The notes under the pieces: model-generated | Database searches by the model: none | The model's input: the letters and a program-made list of their open reading frames with translations, nothing else | Told to the model about the DNA's origin: nothing | In this document: in pieces, positions 63,629 to 64,000 of the stretch | Layout of the letters: each line of letters opens with the position of its first letter | How positions within the stretch are numbered: position 1 is the first letter of the stretch | Assembly (NCBI GenBank): GCA_002716825.1 | Contig: PBCC01000001.1 | Coordinates: 13,612 to 77,611, forward strand | Length of the DNA: 64,000 bases | Reading direction: 5' to 3' | Source: Halobacteriovorax sp. | Lineage (GTDB): Bacteria > Bdellovibrionota > Bacteriovoracia > Bacteriovoracales > Bacteriovoracaceae | Program-made: the position numbers and the translations under genes

Positions 63629-64000
63629 AGGATTTAGGTCTTACGGGTTAGAAGTCCAAGAACTAGAACTTTCAGAGAAGGCAAATTTTATCTGGGGTGG
63701 AAACAGTCAAGGGAAAACAGGCTTCACTGAGGCTATAGAGTTTTTACTAACTGGAAATATTTCAAGAAGAGAAATGCTTTCTAGTAGTAAAGATGAATTT
63801 GCGAACTCATTAAGAAATGCTTTCCTAGACAAAGACGAAGATGTGTTCGTCGAACTAGTTATAGCGTTCAAGGGCAAAGATGTTTCAATCAAAAGATTTT
63901 TACTAGAGGATTATGGAAAGAAGAGTGACTGTAAATCAAAACTACTTATAGATACTATCGAGAGTAGTCAGCGTGATTTGGAAAACTATGGTTTTAAGTT
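63603..64000 (+). CDS. SMC/RecF-like AAA ATPase, 3' end outside window
   Basis: The first 132 residues of a protein cut by the right edge. The start MKLKTLRIKGFRSYGLEVQE is typical of RecF/SMC-type ATPases and Walker A is IWGGNSQGKTGFTEAIEFLL (GGNSQGKT). GGAAG lies before the ATG. It overlaps the small gene by 26 bases. It is the sixth gene of the operon and may be the sensor or DNA-clamp part; a nuclease domain could follow beyond the window. Confidence 0.82.
   Translation, partial: MKLKTLRIKGFRSYGLEVQELELSEKANFIWGGNSQGKTGFTEAIEFLLTGNISRREMLSSSKDEFANSLRNAFLDKDEDVFVELVIAFKGKDVSIKRFLLEDYGKKSDCKSKLLIDTIESSQRDLENYGFK

Noticed and set aside
38295-64000. CRISPR array or cas genes in the element
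   Set aside because: No series of equal-length direct repeats with spacers was seen; only single hairpin repeats.

Overview
The window looks like a Gram-negative chromosome with a large integrated element at its right end. The host part (1-38294) is compact and of medium GC by eye. It has many Sec, Tat and lipoprotein signals, an AmpG-type permease, an RND pump, a FlgT/CsgG-like pair and unusually many secreted proteins of unknown family. This combination suggests Bdellovibrionota (Bacteriovoracia-like). That placement rests on gene style alone; no rRNA is present.

Host layout. 1-6478: the end of an AmpG-like transporter, secreted unknowns, a three-gene minus-strand cluster with TAATG overlaps, and a PhoX-like Tat lipoprotein followed by a FecR-domain protein. 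6426-9512: an RND efflux pump without visible partner genes. 9676-18556: a tight plus-strand run of dnaE, two FlgT/CsgG-like envelope proteins, pyrD and a DUF2298 membrane protein. 18590-21690: clpP, then queC overlapping a phosphohexomutase. 21811-31401: ferredoxin, putative Na+/H+ antiporter, ilvE, secreted proteins, tRNA-Val, a heterodimeric ABC exporter and a DsbA-like lipoprotein. 31533-38128: a long coiled-coil protein, a pyruvate kinase fused to a ferredoxin-like domain and overlapping queG, a GHL10 glycosidase and a hydrolase.

The element starts at tRNA-Phe (38219-38294) and was not seen to end before base 64000. It is visibly more AT-rich. A large serine recombinase sits against the tRNA, and its last residues are read from the antisense strand of the tRNA. 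Behind it, on the minus strand, are a zinc-finger-like protein, a P-loop ATPase of primase/helicase type and two unknown proteins. On the plus strand come an unknown 489-residue protein, a structured intergenic region, ssb, several small membrane proteins, a second serine recombinase, an XRE regulator and three consecutive lipoproteins. I see no relaxase or type IV secretion gene.

The right part of the element (52400-64000) is a defence-type island. On the minus strand are an unknown protein, a spacer with a predicted pseudoknot, a divergent reverse transcriptase (YVDD), and a C5-cytosine methyltransferase gene broken by stops whose other frame is open throughout. On the plus strand is an operon of an excisionase-like HTH protein, a type III-like Res helicase-nuclease, a Mod-like methyltransferase, a RelE-UvrD fusion, a small protein and an SMC/RecF-like ATPase cut by the window edge. 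The two most promising candidates for undescribed biology are the reverse transcriptase unit and the five- or six-gene type III-like system.
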